Notes under the pieces: model-generated
What the model saw: only the letters and a program-made list of their open reading frames with translations
The model's database searches: none
Told to the model about the DNA's origin: nothing
Assembly: GCA_016745215.1 (NCBI GenBank)
Contig: CP050890.1
Span: 3,472,001 to 3,536,000, forward strand
Direction of reading: 5' to 3'
Length of the DNA: 64,000 nt
Source: Thiohalocapsa sp. PB-PSB1
GTDB lineage: Bacteria > Pseudomonadota > Gammaproteobacteria > Chromatiales > Chromatiaceae
Program-made: the position numbers and the translations under genes
Part shown: positions 40,955 through 50,712 of the stretch, piece by piece
Numbering within the stretch: the stretch's first letter is position 1
Layout: the number at the start of each line of letters is the position of its first letter

Positions 40955-43612
40955 TCATTGCGTCACCGGGTTCGGCTTGTCCGGGTCGATACGGTATTTT
41001 TCGATGGCCTCGCGCACCTTGGAGCGATCCACCAGGTCTTCGTCGGCCAGCGCCTTCAGGGCGGCGAGCACGACGTACCAGCGATTGACCTCGAAGAATT
41101 TACGCAATTGGCTGCGCATGTCGCTGCGGCCATAACCGTCGGTGCCGAGCACGGCATAGCGACGTGGCAGGTAGGGCCGGATCTGATCGGCATAGGTGCG
41201 GATGTAGTCAGTGGCGGCGATGATCGGGCCTTCGCTATCGGCGATCTGCGCCGTGACATAGGGCACCCTTGGTGGATCGTCCGGATGCAGCATATTCCAG
41301 CGCTCGACATCAATGCCGTCACGCCGCAGTTCATTAAAGCTGGTTACGCTCCAGACGTCGGCGGCGATGTTGAAGTCCTGCTCCAGCAAGTCGGCAGCGG
41401 CCAGCACTTCGCGCAAAATGGTGCCGCTGCCGAGTAACTGTACTCGTGCTTCGCTCTTCTCGGCGCTGTCGCGTATGCGATGAATGCCGCGTTTGATGCC
41501 CTCGGCGGCGCCGTCGGGCATGCCCGGCTGCGGATAATTTTCGTTCATTACCGTGATGTAATAAAAGCAGTTCTGCTTTTCCTGATACATCCGGCGCATG
41601 CCGTCCTGCACGATTACGGCGAGTTCGTAGGCGTAGGTGGGGTCGTAGCTGATGCAGTTGGGTATGGTGGCGGCGACCAGATGGCTGTGGCCGTCCTGAT
41701 GTTGCAATCCTTCCCCAGCTAGGGTCGTGCGTCCGGCGGTGCCACCGATCAAAAAGCCGCGTGCCTGCATATCACCAGCGGCCCAGGCCAGGTCACCGAT
41801 GCGTTGGAACCCGAACATCGAATAGTAGATGTAGAACGGGATCATTGCCTGACCATGGTTGGCATAGGCGGTGGCCGCGGCAATCCAAGATGACATGGCG
41901 CCGGCCTCATTGATGCCTTCCTGAAGAATCTGGCCTTTTTTGTCCTCGCGATAGTACATGACCTGGTCGGCATCCATCGGTTCGTAAAGTTGTCCGACGG
42001 ATGAGTAGATGCCGACTTGACGGAACATGCCCTCCATACCGAAGGTGCGTGCTTCATCCGGTACAATCGGAACGACGAGTTTGCCGAGCTGTTTATCGCG
42101 TAGCAGCAATGACATCAGACGCACCAGAACCATGGTGGTGGACAGTTCCCGCTCGCCACTGGATTCGAGCAAGGATGCAAAGGCATCCAGCCCCGGTATC
42201 GGCAATGCAGGCGCCTCGTCGCGGCGCGCGGGCAAGGGTCCGCCCAGGACTTCGCGACATTGCTGAATGTAGTTCATTTCCGCGCTGTCCGGCGGCGGTT
42301 TGTAGAAGGGCGCGGCGGCGATTTGGTCGTCCGAGATCGGAATGTTGAAGCGGTCGCGGAAGGCTTTCAGATTCGCCTCGCCCATCTTTTTCTGGGAATG
42401 TGTGATATTCATCCCCTCGCCGGCTTCGCCCATGCCATAACCCTTGACCGTTTTCGCCAGGATCACGGTGGGTTGACCCTTTGTGCGCATGGCCTCGGCG
42501 TAGGCGGCATAGACTTTGATTGGATCATGACCGCCACGGTTCAGGCGCCAGATGTCCTCGTCGGTCAGATTCGCGACCATGTCCGCAAGCTGCGGATATT
42601 TGCCGAAGAAATGCTCGCGGGTGTAGGCGCCGCCCTTTGCCTTGTAGGCCTGAAAGTCACCGTCGACACATTCCTCCATGCGTTGCAATAGCAGACCGTT
42701 GGTATCGCGGGCCAGCAACGGATCCCAGTAGCTGCCCCAGATGACCTTGATCACGTTCCAGCCGGCTCCGCGGAATTCTGCCTCCAGTTCTTGAATGATC
42801 TTGCCGTTGCCGCGCACTGGGCCGTCAAGGCGCTGCAAATTGCAGTTGACGATAAAAACCAGATTATCCAGCCGCTCGCGCGCTGCCAGTGAAATAGCGC
42901 CCAGGGATTCTGGTTCGTCCATCTCGCCATCGCCAAGAAAGGCCCAAACCTTGCGCCCCTCGGTATTGACCAGACCACGACCGTTCAGGTAGTTCATGAA
43001 GCGTGCCTGGTAAATGGCCATGATTGGGCCGAGACCCATCGAAACCGTCGGGAACTGCCAAAAACCGGGCATCAACCATGGGTGTGGATAGGAGGACAGG
43101 CCGTTACCGTCCACTTCCTGGCGGAAATTGTAGAGTTGCTCTTCGCTGATGCGACCTTCGAGGAAGGCGCGAGCATAGATACCAGGGGCGGAGTGGCCCT
43201 GAACGAACACCAGATCGCCCCCATGATCTTTGCCGCGGGCGCGATAAAAATGGTTATAGCCGACATCGAACAGCGTCGCTGAAGAGGCGAATGAAGAGAT
43301 GTGTCCGCCGAGTTCGGTCGAGAGCCGATTCGCCTGTACCACCATGGCCATGGCGTTCCAGCGTACGAACGAGCGAATGCGCCGCTCCATTGCTCGGTCG
43401 CCGGGAAAGCGCTCCTGTTTTTGTACCGGTATGGTATTGAGATAGGCAGTGTTGGCGCTGAACGGCAGATAGGCGCCGGAGCGGCGGGCTTTGTCGATGA
43501 GACGCTCCAGCAGATAATGCGCGCGTTCGACGCCCTCGTTCTCGAGCACGGCATCCAGGGAGTCGAGCCATTCCTGTGTCTCTTGTGGGTCGATGTCGGG
43601 CTTGTTGGCCAT
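40955..43612 (-). CDS. aceE: pyruvate dehydrogenase E1 component (homodimeric type)
   Basis: 885 residues from MANKPDIDPQETQEWLDS, almost the length of the E. coli enzyme (887). An in-frame extension up to 43729 lacks homology. A second ATG two codons earlier is possible. The thiamine diphosphate motif is VWAFLGDGEMDEPES ... VNCNLQRLDGPV. AGRTTLAGEGLQHQDGHS is the conserved second active-site region. It decarboxylates pyruvate and transfers the acetyl group to lipoyl-E2. It heads the aceE-aceF-lpdA cluster. The ~200-bp region upstream (43613-43820) should contain the promoter. Confidence 0.97.
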   Translation of the reverse strand: MANKPDIDPQETQEWLDSLDAVLENEGVERAHYLLERLIDKARRSGAYLPFSANTAYLNTIPVQKQERFPGDRAMERRIRSFVRWNAMAMVVQANRLSTELGGHISSFASSATLFDVGYNHFYRARGKDHGGDLVFVQGHSAPGIYARAFLEGRISEEQLYNFRQEVDGNGLSSYPHPWLMPGFWQFPTVSMGLGPIMAIYQARFMNYLNGRGLVNTEGRKVWAFLGDGEMDEPESLGAISLAARERLDNLVFIVNCNLQRLDGPVRGNGKIIQELEAEFRGAGWNVIKVIWGSYWDPLLARDTNGLLLQRMEECVDGDFQAYKAKGGAYTREHFFGKYPQLADMVANLTDEDIWRLNRGGHDPIKVYAAYAEAMRTKGQPTVILAKTVKGYGMGEAGEGMNITHSQKKMGEANLKAFRDRFNIPISDDQIAAAPFYKPPPDSAEMNYIQQCREVLGGPLPARRDEAPALPIPGLDAFASLLESSGERELSTTMVLVRLMSLLLRDKQLGKLVVPIVPDEARTFGMEGMFRQVGIYSSVGQLYEPMDADQVMYYREDKKGQILQEGINEAGAMSSWIAAATAYANHGQAMIPFYIYYSMFGFQRIGDLAWAAGDMQARGFLIGGTAGRTTLAGEGLQHQDGHSHLVAATIPNCISYDPTYAYELAVIVQDGMRRMYQEKQNCFYYITVMNENYPQPGMPDGAAEGIKRGIHRIRDSAEKSEARVQLLGSGTILREVLAAADLLEQDFNIAADVWSVTSFNELRRDGIDVERWNMLHPDDPPRVPYVTAQIADSEGPIIAATDYIRTYADQIRPYLPRRYAVLGTDGYGRSDMRSQLRKFFEVNRWYVVLAALKALADEDLVDRSKVREAIEKYRIDPDKPNPVTQ

Positions 43613-43821
43613 GTGCATTCCTGAATCGGGTTCCGATGCGGGGTTCAGAGGCTGCGCGCGGATCGGGGCCGGGTACTTGATGATCGCAGCCTGGGAGTGA
43701 ACGCTAACCCAGCGCGCCTTCGTTGGCAAATGTTAATGATGAAATGATTGGATCATTGTGCGTTGTTTGGTGATTCGATTGGATTATATGTTGTACATTC
43801 TGCTGTGTGAGCCGGAAGTGC

Positions 43822-43846
43822 AAAAGCCCCCGCATTGCGAGGGCTT
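43822..43846 (-). terminator. intrinsic terminator after the repeat-protein gene
   Basis: On the minus strand AAGCCCTCG-CAAT-GCGGGGGCTTTTG forms a strong stem followed by Ts. It lies 45 bp downstream of the minus-strand repeat-protein stop and upstream of aceE, so it insulates the pyruvate dehydrogenase operon. Confidence 0.8.
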
Positions 43847-43890
43847 ATTGCCCAGGGTTGCCATCGCCCGCGCCGTGATGGATGCTGTTG

Positions 43891-44904
43891 CTATCCGCCG
43901 ACGGTGGTCTGGGCGGTGGTGGTCTCCAGGTTTGCCGAATCCTTACTCGGGCTCGCGGGCTCGCACTTGCGGGTGGCGCCGGCTCCGAAGCCGGCCGGCT
44001 TCATCAGTGGACGCAAGGCGCGCGACCGTGGAAGCATAGCACGGCGCTGCTCCACCATGCGCTGGCGATCGGCTTGACGTGCTTCCAGGCGTTCCTTAGC
44101 GCGCGCTCGGTGAGCAGCAATGCGTGCCTTGCGTTCTTGTAATGTGGCGCCGGCGCGTGGTAAGGCGGGCATCGCAGGCATGGCCGGGCGTTCGCCGAAG
44201 GCTGGCATGTCGGGCATCGCAGGCATGGCCGGACGCTCGCCGAAGGCTGGCATGTCGGGCATTGCAGGCATGGCCGGGCGTTCGCCGAAGGCTGGCATGT
44301 CGGGCATTGCAGGCATGGCCGGGCGTTCGCCGAAGGCTGGCATGTCGGGCATCGCAGGCATGGCCGGGCGTTCGCCGAAGGCTGGCATGTCGGGCATCGC
44401 AGGCATGGCCGGACGCTCGCCGAAGGCTGGCATGTCGGGCATCGCAGGCATGGCCGGGCGTTCGCCGAAGGCTGGCATGTCGGGCATTGCAGGCATGGCC
44501 GGGCGTTCGCCGAAGGCTGGCATGTCGGGCATCGCAGGCATGGCCGGGCGTTCGCCGAAGGCTGGCATGTCAGGTATCGCAGGCATGGCCGGGGTCTCGC
44601 CGAAGGCTGGCATGTCGGGCATTGCAGGGCGTTCGCCGCGGTCAGCCGCCTGTTCGGCCCACTGTTCGGCCATTTGGCGCTGATTGTCCAGCATTTGCTG
44701 TATGGCCTTTGCCTGTTGCTCAGCCATCGCTTGCTGGTGCTCGAAAAAGGCTTGGTGCCATGCGGTAACCGCCTGATGCTGCTCGTCGGTTGCCGCGGGA
44801 ATCGCATAACCCATATAACCAGGTGGATAGTTCCAGTAAGCGGAAGCAGACATGGTAACAACGGCTAACGCGGCAGCGGAGGATCTAAGGATGAGTTTGT
44901 TCAT
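43891..44904 (-). CDS. secreted protein with ten 15-residue MPAMPDMPAFGERPA repeats
   Basis: 337 residues from MNKLILRSSAAALAVVTMSASA, a clear signal peptide. The start is chosen there rather than at the far upstream ORF limit (45171). An aromatic stretch (YWNYPPGYMGY) and a Gln/Ala-rich helix (QAMAEQQAKAIQQML) follow. Ten tandem 15-residue repeats come next, encoded by a 45-bp DNA repeat at about 44170-44625. A basic helical C terminus (QERKARIAAHRARAKERLEARQ) ends the protein. The Met/Pro-rich periplasmic repeats might bind metals or act as a spacer. Both are guesses, and no family is recognised. It is followed by a terminator and sits alone between aceE and a divergent pgsA-like gene. Confidence 0.8.
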   Translation of the reverse strand: MNKLILRSSAAALAVVTMSASAYWNYPPGYMGYAIPAATDEQHQAVTAWHQAFFEHQQAMAEQQAKAIQQMLDNQRQMAEQWAEQAADRGERPAMPDMPAFGETPAMPAIPDMPAFGERPAMPAMPDMPAFGERPAMPAMPDMPAFGERPAMPAMPDMPAFGERPAMPAMPDMPAFGERPAMPAMPDMPAFGERPAMPAMPDMPAFGERPAMPAMPDMPAFGERPAMPAMPDMPAFGERPAMPAMPALPRAGATLQERKARIAAHRARAKERLEARQADRQRMVEQRRAMLPRSRALRPLMKPAGFGAGATRKCEPASPSKDSANLETTTAQTTVGG

Positions 44905-45127
44905 GGAGCACACCTGCAGGATGTGGATAAAATTCAATGGTATTTGGATGGTATCTGGACAATTGCTATGCGTCGCCGCAGGCCGTCGACCAGCTCTGCT
45001 GGCGGCCTCGGACCTTGCGTCATTTTTTGTACAATGGCGCTGGCGACAGAGGAATCGAATCTGGGCATCCGTGTCGACCAAAATGCAGTATATAAGAAAA
45101 TAATGAAACAGCAACAGCAATAGACGA

Positions 45128-45697
45128 ATGCGCTCCTTGCAAGCCAAAGATCTACCTAATGTCATCAGCACATTGCGGCTGATCGCAGTTGTGCCGGTGA
45201 TCTATGTGCTGGCATCAGGACAGTATGGCTGGGCGCTATCATTATTTGTCCTAGCTGGCTTGACTGATGGTATCGACGGTTTTCTGGCCAAGCACTATGG
45301 TTGGCAGACTACCCTAGGAGGTATTCTCGATCCTCTGGCCGACAAGGCGTTGTTGATCAGCTGCTATCTGGTGCTGGGGGCAATGGGGCTGATTCCGCTG
45401 TGGCTGACGCTTGCGGTGATATTTCGTGATCTGGTGATCGTTTGCGGCGGTGTGCTCTATCACTATTTGATAGAGGATGTGGAGGCATCGCCGAGCCTTC
45501 TCAGCAAGCTGAATACGGTGGTGCAAATCGTGCTAGTGGTGGTTGTCATCGCAGATGCCGGACCGTTGCCGCTGCCGCCGCCGCTGATCGACGCGCTGAT
45601 CTGGATGTGTCTTGTCACCACGCTCCTCAGCGGTCTGATGTATGTGGTCGTTTGGGGGGCAAGAGCGCTGCGTAAGGGGCCGCGGCGCGACTCCTGA
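45128..45697 (+). CDS. CDP-alcohol phosphatidyltransferase family protein (PgsA-like)
   Basis: 189 residues. The signature DG-x2-DG-x-LA-(x)-G-x3-D-x3-D is present as TDGIDGFLAKHYGWQTTLGGILDPLADK (about 47-74), with Lys where Arg is usual in the AR position. Five to six membrane helices are predicted from hydrophobicity. Enzymes of this family move a phosphatidyl group from CDP-diacylglycerol to an alcohol, for example glycerol-3-phosphate. The acceptor is not certain here, and a second, classical pgsA may exist elsewhere. The gene is divergent from the repeat-protein gene. Confidence 0.85.
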   Translation: MRSLQAKDLPNVISTLRLIAVVPVIYVLASGQYGWALSLFVLAGLTDGIDGFLAKHYGWQTTLGGILDPLADKALLISCYLVLGAMGLIPLWLTLAVIFRDLVIVCGGVLYHYLIEDVEASPSLLSKLNTVVQIVLVVVVIADAGPLPLPPPLIDALIWMCLVTTLLSGLMYVVVWGARALRKGPRRDS

Positions 45698-45773
45698 ACC
45701 TCGGTAGACCTGTATGTACCTGTCTTCGAAAAGCACTAGTGCCTCGGTGCAGATGTTCCAAGACAGTCTCCGG

Positions 45774-45862
45774 TCGTTGTCGTTGTCGTTGTCGTTGTCA
45801 TAATCGTCTTAGCCGAATGCTCGATAACGACTACGATTACGACAACGACAACGACAACGAAC
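45774..45862. repeat. inverted repeat built from GTTGTC / GACAAC hexamers
   Basis: Four copies of GTTGTC (45776-45800) followed by ATAATCGTC are mirrored by GACTACGATTACGACAACGACAACGAC further right. Together they make a long hairpin between the converging pgsA-like gene and broken sthA. It might serve as a bidirectional terminator. The hexamer expansion is otherwise like the other short repeats at gene ends in this window. Confidence 0.7.
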
Positions 45863-45904
45863 CACCTCGGGATTTCTGTACCGCTCCACTAGCGTTTTGA
45901 TAAG

Positions 45905-46924
45905 TCATATCAAAACAATCGGTTTAGGCCATCCAATGCGGCCACACGATAGGCCTCTGCCATGGTGGGATAGTTGAAGGTCGTTTCGGCAAAGTACTGA
46001 ATTGTGTTCGCTCCGCCTGGCTGCGACATGATAGCTCTTGTTGATTTCGATTTGGCCGCGACTGTTGGGTTCTATGCCGATCTGTTCCAGGCCCATTTCT
46101 TCGGTATTGCCGCTGCGACCGTTGGCCCAGAGCAACACGTCGGTCTTGAGTTTTTTGCCGGAATGGCAATGCAGTATGACGCCGTTTTCCGGCATTTCCA
46201 CCTGGTCGTAGGTTTCATTGTGGCGGATGACCACACCCTGTTCGCGCAGGTGATAGCTTAGAGCATCGGTGATCTCGTTATCGAGGAAGGACAACAATCT
46301 GTCGCGGGTGTCTACTAGGTTCACCTTGACGTCCAGATAGCTCATGATGGATGCGTACTCGCAACCGATGACCCCGGCGCCATAGATGGTCATGCTGCGT
46401 GGGGTATGCTGGAGTTTCAGCACCGAGTCGCTGTCGAGTATGCAAGGATGCGAGAAATCAACGTCAGGCGGGTGATAGGGGCGAGAACCGGTGGCGATGA
46501 CGAAATGCTGCGCCTCGAGTCGGTCTGCGGCGCCGTCCGCGCGCACCACTTCCACGTGGTTGGCATCGATGAAATGTGCGCGTCCGTAGATCACTTCTGC
46601 CCGATTGCGCTGATAAAAACGGTAGCGCGTGCGGACCTGATCGTCGATGACCGAGTCTGCTGCCCGCAGCAGATCGGGAAATTGCACATCCACTTGCTCC
46701 AGCGTGTGATGAAACAGCGGGTTGCGCCGATAATCGGACAGCATCTGTATCGAATGGCGCAAGGTCTTACTTGGAATGGTGCCCCAGTGGGTGCATCCGC
46801 CACCCACCTGGCTGTAGGTCTCAATCACCGCGACACGCCGACCGGCCTTGGCAAGCTTCATCGCGGCTCCCTCACCGGCAGGTCCGGCACCGATGACAAT
46901 GCAGTCGAACGAGCGTACTACCAT
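45905..46924 (-). pseudogene. sthA: soluble pyridine nucleotide transhydrogenase, internal deletion
   Basis: Intact SthA (about 465 residues) interconverts NADH and NADPH as a soluble FAD protein. Here the start is normal (DCIVIGAGPAGEGAAMKLAKAG), then GGGCTHWGTIPSKTLRHSI and the NAD domain up to IGIEPNSRGQIEINKSYH near 45.99-46.04 kb. The sequence then jumps, in another frame, to the true C terminus PGGANTIQYFAETTF...NYPTMAEAYRVAALDGLNRLF ending at 45910. About 105-110 codons that normally carry AVGDVIG...PSLASAAYDQG are missing, and the frame is lost. The encoded 339-residue product would lack FAD/dimer interface residues and is unlikely to work. Confidence 0.85.
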
Positions 46925-47030
46925 GATCTTTCAACGTCTTTTGGAAGAGTAAAGGATAAAAGACTAGCACAGCTCTGGCATGCTTGATGGACTTGCTCCG
47001 GTCAACCCATCACCCTCCTACAGTGATTTT

Positions 47031-47903
47031 CTACAATACCAGCATGAGCGTCAGCGGGATGACCGCCAGGCTTGCCATGTTTCCCCAGATCACAATGGCC
47101 GCGACCACCTCGGGCTGTTGCCGGTAGCGTTCGGCGAACATGTAGTTCAGCACCGCCGGTGGCAATACGGCAAACAGAGTCAGCAAGGCGGGCAGATTTC
47201 CGTCCAGCGGCAACAGCCAGAGCAGCGGCAATACCAACAGCAATCCGCTGACGGGGCGCAACAGCGCGCCGATCAGTCCTGCGCGCCAGTGGGTCAGGTC
47301 CGCGTCGGTGAGACGTGCGCCCAGGGCGAACAGCATCAGCGGAATCGCGATCTGGCCCAACAGATGGATGCCTTCGGCGACGGCCGACGGCGGCCGAAAA
47401 CCTGTCAGAGAGGCTGCGATGCCGAGTAGACAGGCCAGGATCAGCGGCATGCGCAGCATGCCGATGAGTCGGGCTCCAGGGTCGAGAATACGCACGCCAA
47501 GGGTAAAGTGCAGCAGGTTCTCGACCATAAAGAGCACCACTGCTGCCGGCAATGCGGATTCACCAAAGGCCAATACCGCGAGCGGTAAGCCCATATTGCC
47601 TGAGTTTAGAAACATCATCGGTGGCACCAGGGTGCGCGGTTCGATGCGCAGTGGCCGGCTCGCGGCCCAGGCGATCAGTCCGGAGCCCAACAGGATGAGG
47701 CTGCCGGCAAACGCCAGGTCCAGGTATTCGGTCAGCCGAAAGTCCTTGGCCGACAGCACGTCGAACAGCAGTGCCGGGGTAAAGACATCAAGGTTCAATC
47801 GGTTGGCGGCACTCAGGTCCGGCGCATGCCGGCGGGCGTAGAGAAAACCCACCAGCACGATGCCATAGACAGGTAATACGATGTTGATGATCTGATTTGC
47901 CAA
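47031..47903 (-). CDS. AEC-family (auxin efflux carrier-like) transporter
   Basis: About 290 residues if the TTG start at 47903 is used (LANQIINIVLPVYGIVLVGF), preceded by AAGG at good spacing. An ATG at 47990 would add 29 non-hydrophobic residues that the family lacks. Eight to ten hydrophobic helices are visible. NSGNMGLPLAVLAFGESALP matches the conserved N-x-G-N-x-G/A-P motif of the N-terminal half, and PPAVLNYMFAERY the second half. These permeases export or import organic anions such as malate. The substrate is unknown. It is divergent from efp. Confidence 0.82.
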   Translation of the reverse strand: MANQIINIVLPVYGIVLVGFLYARRHAPDLSAANRLNLDVFTPALLFDVLSAKDFRLTEYLDLAFAGSLILLGSGLIAWAASRPLRIEPRTLVPPMMFLNSGNMGLPLAVLAFGESALPAAVVLFMVENLLHFTLGVRILDPGARLIGMLRMPLILACLLGIAASLTGFRPPSAVAEGIHLLGQIAIPLMLFALGARLTDADLTHWRAGLIGALLRPVSGLLLVLPLLWLLPLDGNLPALLTLFAVLPPAVLNYMFAERYRQQPEVVAAIVIWGNMASLAVIPLTLMLVL

Positions 47904-48068
47904 CGGGCCGACCTTTGTTGTGGATAGTGTTGCGCTGTTATAGCGCCGCTCAGCGTCGATGCCCGTGTATGCCAGCGTGTTGATCGTCAACGCACAGGGC
48001 GGCGGGCAATTGGTCGGCCGTTCGCGGTATCATTTCGCGCTTTACGCGAAGCTTTGGAGAATAGATCG

Positions 48069-48641
48069 GTGGCAAGCTACAAGACCAATGAATTTAAAGG
48101 TGGACTCAAAATACTGCTGGACGGCGATCCATACAGCATTGTCGAGAATGAGTTTGTCAAGCCCGGCAAGGGGCAGGCGTTCAATCGGGTCAAGGTCAAG
48201 AATCTAAAGACCGGCCGCGTGGTCGAGCGTACCTTCAAGTCCGGCGACTCGGTGGACGCGGCTGACGTGATGGAAACCGACCTGCAATATCTCTACAACG
48301 ATGGCGAACTCTGGCACTTCATGGACCAGGAAAGCTTTGAGCAGATGACCGCGGATGAAACTGCCATGGGCGAGGCTGCGAAATGGATCAAGGAGCAGGA
48401 TATCTGCTCCGTGACGCTCTACAACGGCCAGCCGCTCAGTGTGGAAGCGCCAAATTTCGTCGTTCTCAAGATCACTGATACCGATCCCGGGCTGAAGGGA
48501 GACACCTCCAGCGGCGGTGGTAAACCTGCCACGCTGGAGACCGGAGCGGTGGTTAGTGTGCCACTTTTTGTGCAAATCGACGAGTTGATCAAGGTTGATA
48601 CCCGCACTGGTAATTATGTCTCCCGTGCCAAGGAGGAATGA
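48069..48641 (+). CDS. efp: elongation factor P
   Basis: 190 residues from a GTG start at 48069 (MASYKTNEFKGGLKIL when read as Met). An in-frame start at 48054 would add five residues not found in EF-P. KPGKGQAF places Lys34 at the tip of domain I, the residue that EpmA beta-lysylates in gammaproteobacteria. The C terminus DTRTGNYVSRAKEE is typical. EF-P relieves ribosome stalling at polyproline stretches. It overlaps epmA by 4 bp (ATGA), so the factor and its modifying enzyme are co-translated. Confidence 0.97.
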   Translation: MASYKTNEFKGGLKILLDGDPYSIVENEFVKPGKGQAFNRVKVKNLKTGRVVERTFKSGDSVDAADVMETDLQYLYNDGELWHFMDQESFEQMTADETAMGEAAKWIKEQDICSVTLYNGQPLSVEAPNFVVLKITDTDPGLKGDTSSGGGKPATLETGAVVSVPLFVQIDELIKVDTRTGNYVSRAKEE

Positions 48642-49630
48642 GCACGCCCCCGATCAACCGGCACCTTGACCAATACTGGCGCCCAAGTGCGACATTTGAA
48701 GCGCTTGCCGCGCGAGCGCGCATGCTGGCGCGCATTCGCGCTTTTTTTGCCGAGCGTGAGGTGTTGGAGGTGGAGACGCCAATCCTGTCTCGGCATGCCA
48801 CGACCGATCCGGCCTTGGAGAGCCTGTGCGTCGATTCCAGCCCGATGCTCGGTCGGCGTTGGCTGCAAACCTCCCCTGAATTCCCGATGAAGCGCCTGCT
48901 GGCAGCAGGTAGCGGACCGATCTATCAGATCTGTAAAGTGTTTCGCGACCAGGAGCGCGGAGCGCGACATCATCCGGAGTTCACCCTACTGGAATGGTAT
49001 CGGCCTGGTTGGACGATGCATCAGTTGATAGCCGAGATTGCCGAATTGGTGCGCGCTGTTCTCAAGCCTGCTCCGATCCAGCTCGAGCATGTGCGTTATC
49101 GCGATTTGTTTCTGTCGCGGCTGGAGATCGATCCTTGGTCAGCATCCTTGGTAGCGCTTCGCGAGGCGGCGATCCGGTTGCAGATTCCAGGGGCCGCGGA
49201 GCTGGATCTGGACGGCGATGGCTGGCTGGATCTGCTGTTGTCGCACTGTCTGGAGGCAGACCTTGGGCGCGAGTGCATGACCTTTGTCTATGACTATCCG
49301 CCGAGTCAGGCCGCGCTGGCTCGCATTCGCGATAGTCCATTTCCGGTTGCAGAACGCTTTGAACTCTATATCGAGGGCATGGAGCTTGCCAATGGCTTTC
49401 AGGAATTGACCGATGCCGTCGAACAACGGCGGCGATTCGATCGAGAACGTCAGACCAGGCGTCGGCAATCACGAGCGGATCTGCCCATGGACGTTGCGTT
49501 TTTGGATGCGCTTGCAGCGGGCATGCCGGAATCTGCTGGCGTTGCACTGGGTCTTGATCGCCTGCTGATGATCGATCAGGGGGCAACTCATATCGATCAG
49601 GTGCTTGCCTTCCCGACGGGACGGGCTTGA
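48638..49630 (+). CDS. epmA: EF-P--(R)-beta-lysine ligase EpmA
   Basis: 330 residues. It is a class II lysyl-tRNA synthetase-like catalytic domain without the anticodon-binding domain. Motif 2 is KVFRDQERGARHHPEFTLLEWY. Motif 3 is GVALGLDRLLMI near the C terminus, with IEGMELANGFQELTD in between. EpmA activates (R)-beta-lysine and attaches it to Lys34 of EF-P. The direct overlap with efp supports this role. epmB, the lysine 2,3-aminomutase that supplies the substrate, is not in the window. Confidence 0.96.
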   Translation: MSTPPINRHLDQYWRPSATFEALAARARMLARIRAFFAEREVLEVETPILSRHATTDPALESLCVDSSPMLGRRWLQTSPEFPMKRLLAAGSGPIYQICKVFRDQERGARHHPEFTLLEWYRPGWTMHQLIAEIAELVRAVLKPAPIQLEHVRYRDLFLSRLEIDPWSASLVALREAAIRLQIPGAAELDLDGDGWLDLLLSHCLEADLGRECMTFVYDYPPSQAALARIRDSPFPVAERFELYIEGMELANGFQELTDAVEQRRRFDRERQTRRRQSRADLPMDVAFLDALAAGMPESAGVALGLDRLLMIDQGATHIDQVLAFPTGRA

Positions 49631-49933
49631 GATGGTTTTTGCTGACTCCTCTGCTGACACCGATACGTTCTGCGCTAACAAACTGTCCATTGTTTCCTGA
49701 CTTTGGTCGTACAGGGCAACTCCCGGAAAAATAGGCGATGTCCAGAGCGACTTGGCACGTTACCTTCTGCATGTTCAGCCCGGATGGATTTGGCTCAGGT
49801 TCGAAGGGCTGTCGCGATTTCCTGCGTCTTTGGCGCGGCGTTGAGCCGCGCCAAAGACGAGCCGGCTGGAAAGCCGGCGGTCCCAGTGAGCCGTGCCAAA
49901 GCTAGCCTCTACTCTTAGATCTTGCAAATGCCA
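49631..49933. repeat. intergenic with interspersed palindrome GCCGGCTGGAAAGCCGGC
   Basis: 300 bases between epmA and a minus-strand small gene. The palindrome at 49862-49883 (AGCCGGCTGGAAAGCCGGCG) is the same as those near 29855 and 32696. It is bordered by GCGCGGCGTTGAGCCGCGCC, another hairpin. No gene seen. Confidence 0.65.
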
Positions 49934-50206
49934 TCAAGATGCACGCACGCTGTCGAGCAAATCCATCAATTCCTCCGACAGTTCGCCAGCGTCATCGAAT
50001 AAGGCGACTTCAATATGTTCGTTCGCTCTCGAAATGGCTTGACCATATTGATCCGCCTGGATCGGCGGCGTTGCTTCGCGGCATTCGAGCACGACATGTG
50101 CCTCGGCCATTAGAATCTCGACAATACGACAGTCGCGGCCATAAAAACTGCAATTCTGCCCGATCAATTGCCGCAATCGTTGGATAAAAATATCGGCATC
50201 GTTCAT
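49934..50206 (-). CDS. conserved-looking small protein of unknown function
   Basis: 90 residues: MNDADIFIQRLRQLIGQ, then NCSFYGRDCRIVEILMAEAHVVL, ending FDDAGELSEELMDLLDSVRAS. It is acidic overall with an alternating beta/alpha pattern, two Cys in NCSFYGRDC, and no signal peptide. I do not recognise the family. Compact size, normal codon use and a good start after a purine-rich stretch suggest a real gene. Confidence 0.65.
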   Translation of the reverse strand: MNDADIFIQRLRQLIGQNCSFYGRDCRIVEILMAEAHVVLECREATPPIQADQYGQAISRANEHIEVALFDDAGELSEELMDLLDSVRAS

Positions 50207-50712
50207 GGGATTTCTCGAGATTGAGGATTGAATCGGTTCCGGGCCTGTTGGATCGAGTGCAACCTGGCCGCGTGAACCCGGTCACGGATAACCAGTCTAA
50301 TGGTTCGGGCGAGATCCGCTAGCCGTTTCTTTCGCATTCAGGGGCGCGTTCAGCATGGTCAACTGCCTGGTAATCGGCATTCCCAGCCCTAAGAAGCGCT
50401 TTCGATAGCTTATGTAGATAGGTGCAACTCGCCCAGCGCGCCCTGGAGCGAGTTTCACAATCTTGCCAACAGCGATGTTCATACTGCTTGGGCGCTGCCT
50501 GCGTAGAAGGCTCAGCTGTTTGCCCAGGATGAAGTTGCATTCTTTGCAGACAGTACCCGATAAACGTCGAGTGTTTTGTGCCCTGATGCCATGTCTTTTC
50601 GATTTCGATCCCGATCCCAATTCTGATCCCAGTTGTGGTCCCAGTTGTAATCAAGTAACGTCGAGCGGGTTGCTCCCATTACAGATGCGCGCGAAAAAAG
50701 TATGCAGCCTAT
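50207..50712. other. non-coding region
   Basis: About 500 bases with overlapping short frames on both strands but no recognisable protein. It contains GATCCCAATTCTGATCCCAG-type short direct repeats (50605-50650). Confidence 0.4.

Noticed and set aside
44120..44768. Plus-strand repetitive frames opposite the Met/Pro repeat protein
   Set aside because: Same 45-bp DNA repeat read backwards. The minus strand has the signal peptide and terminator.
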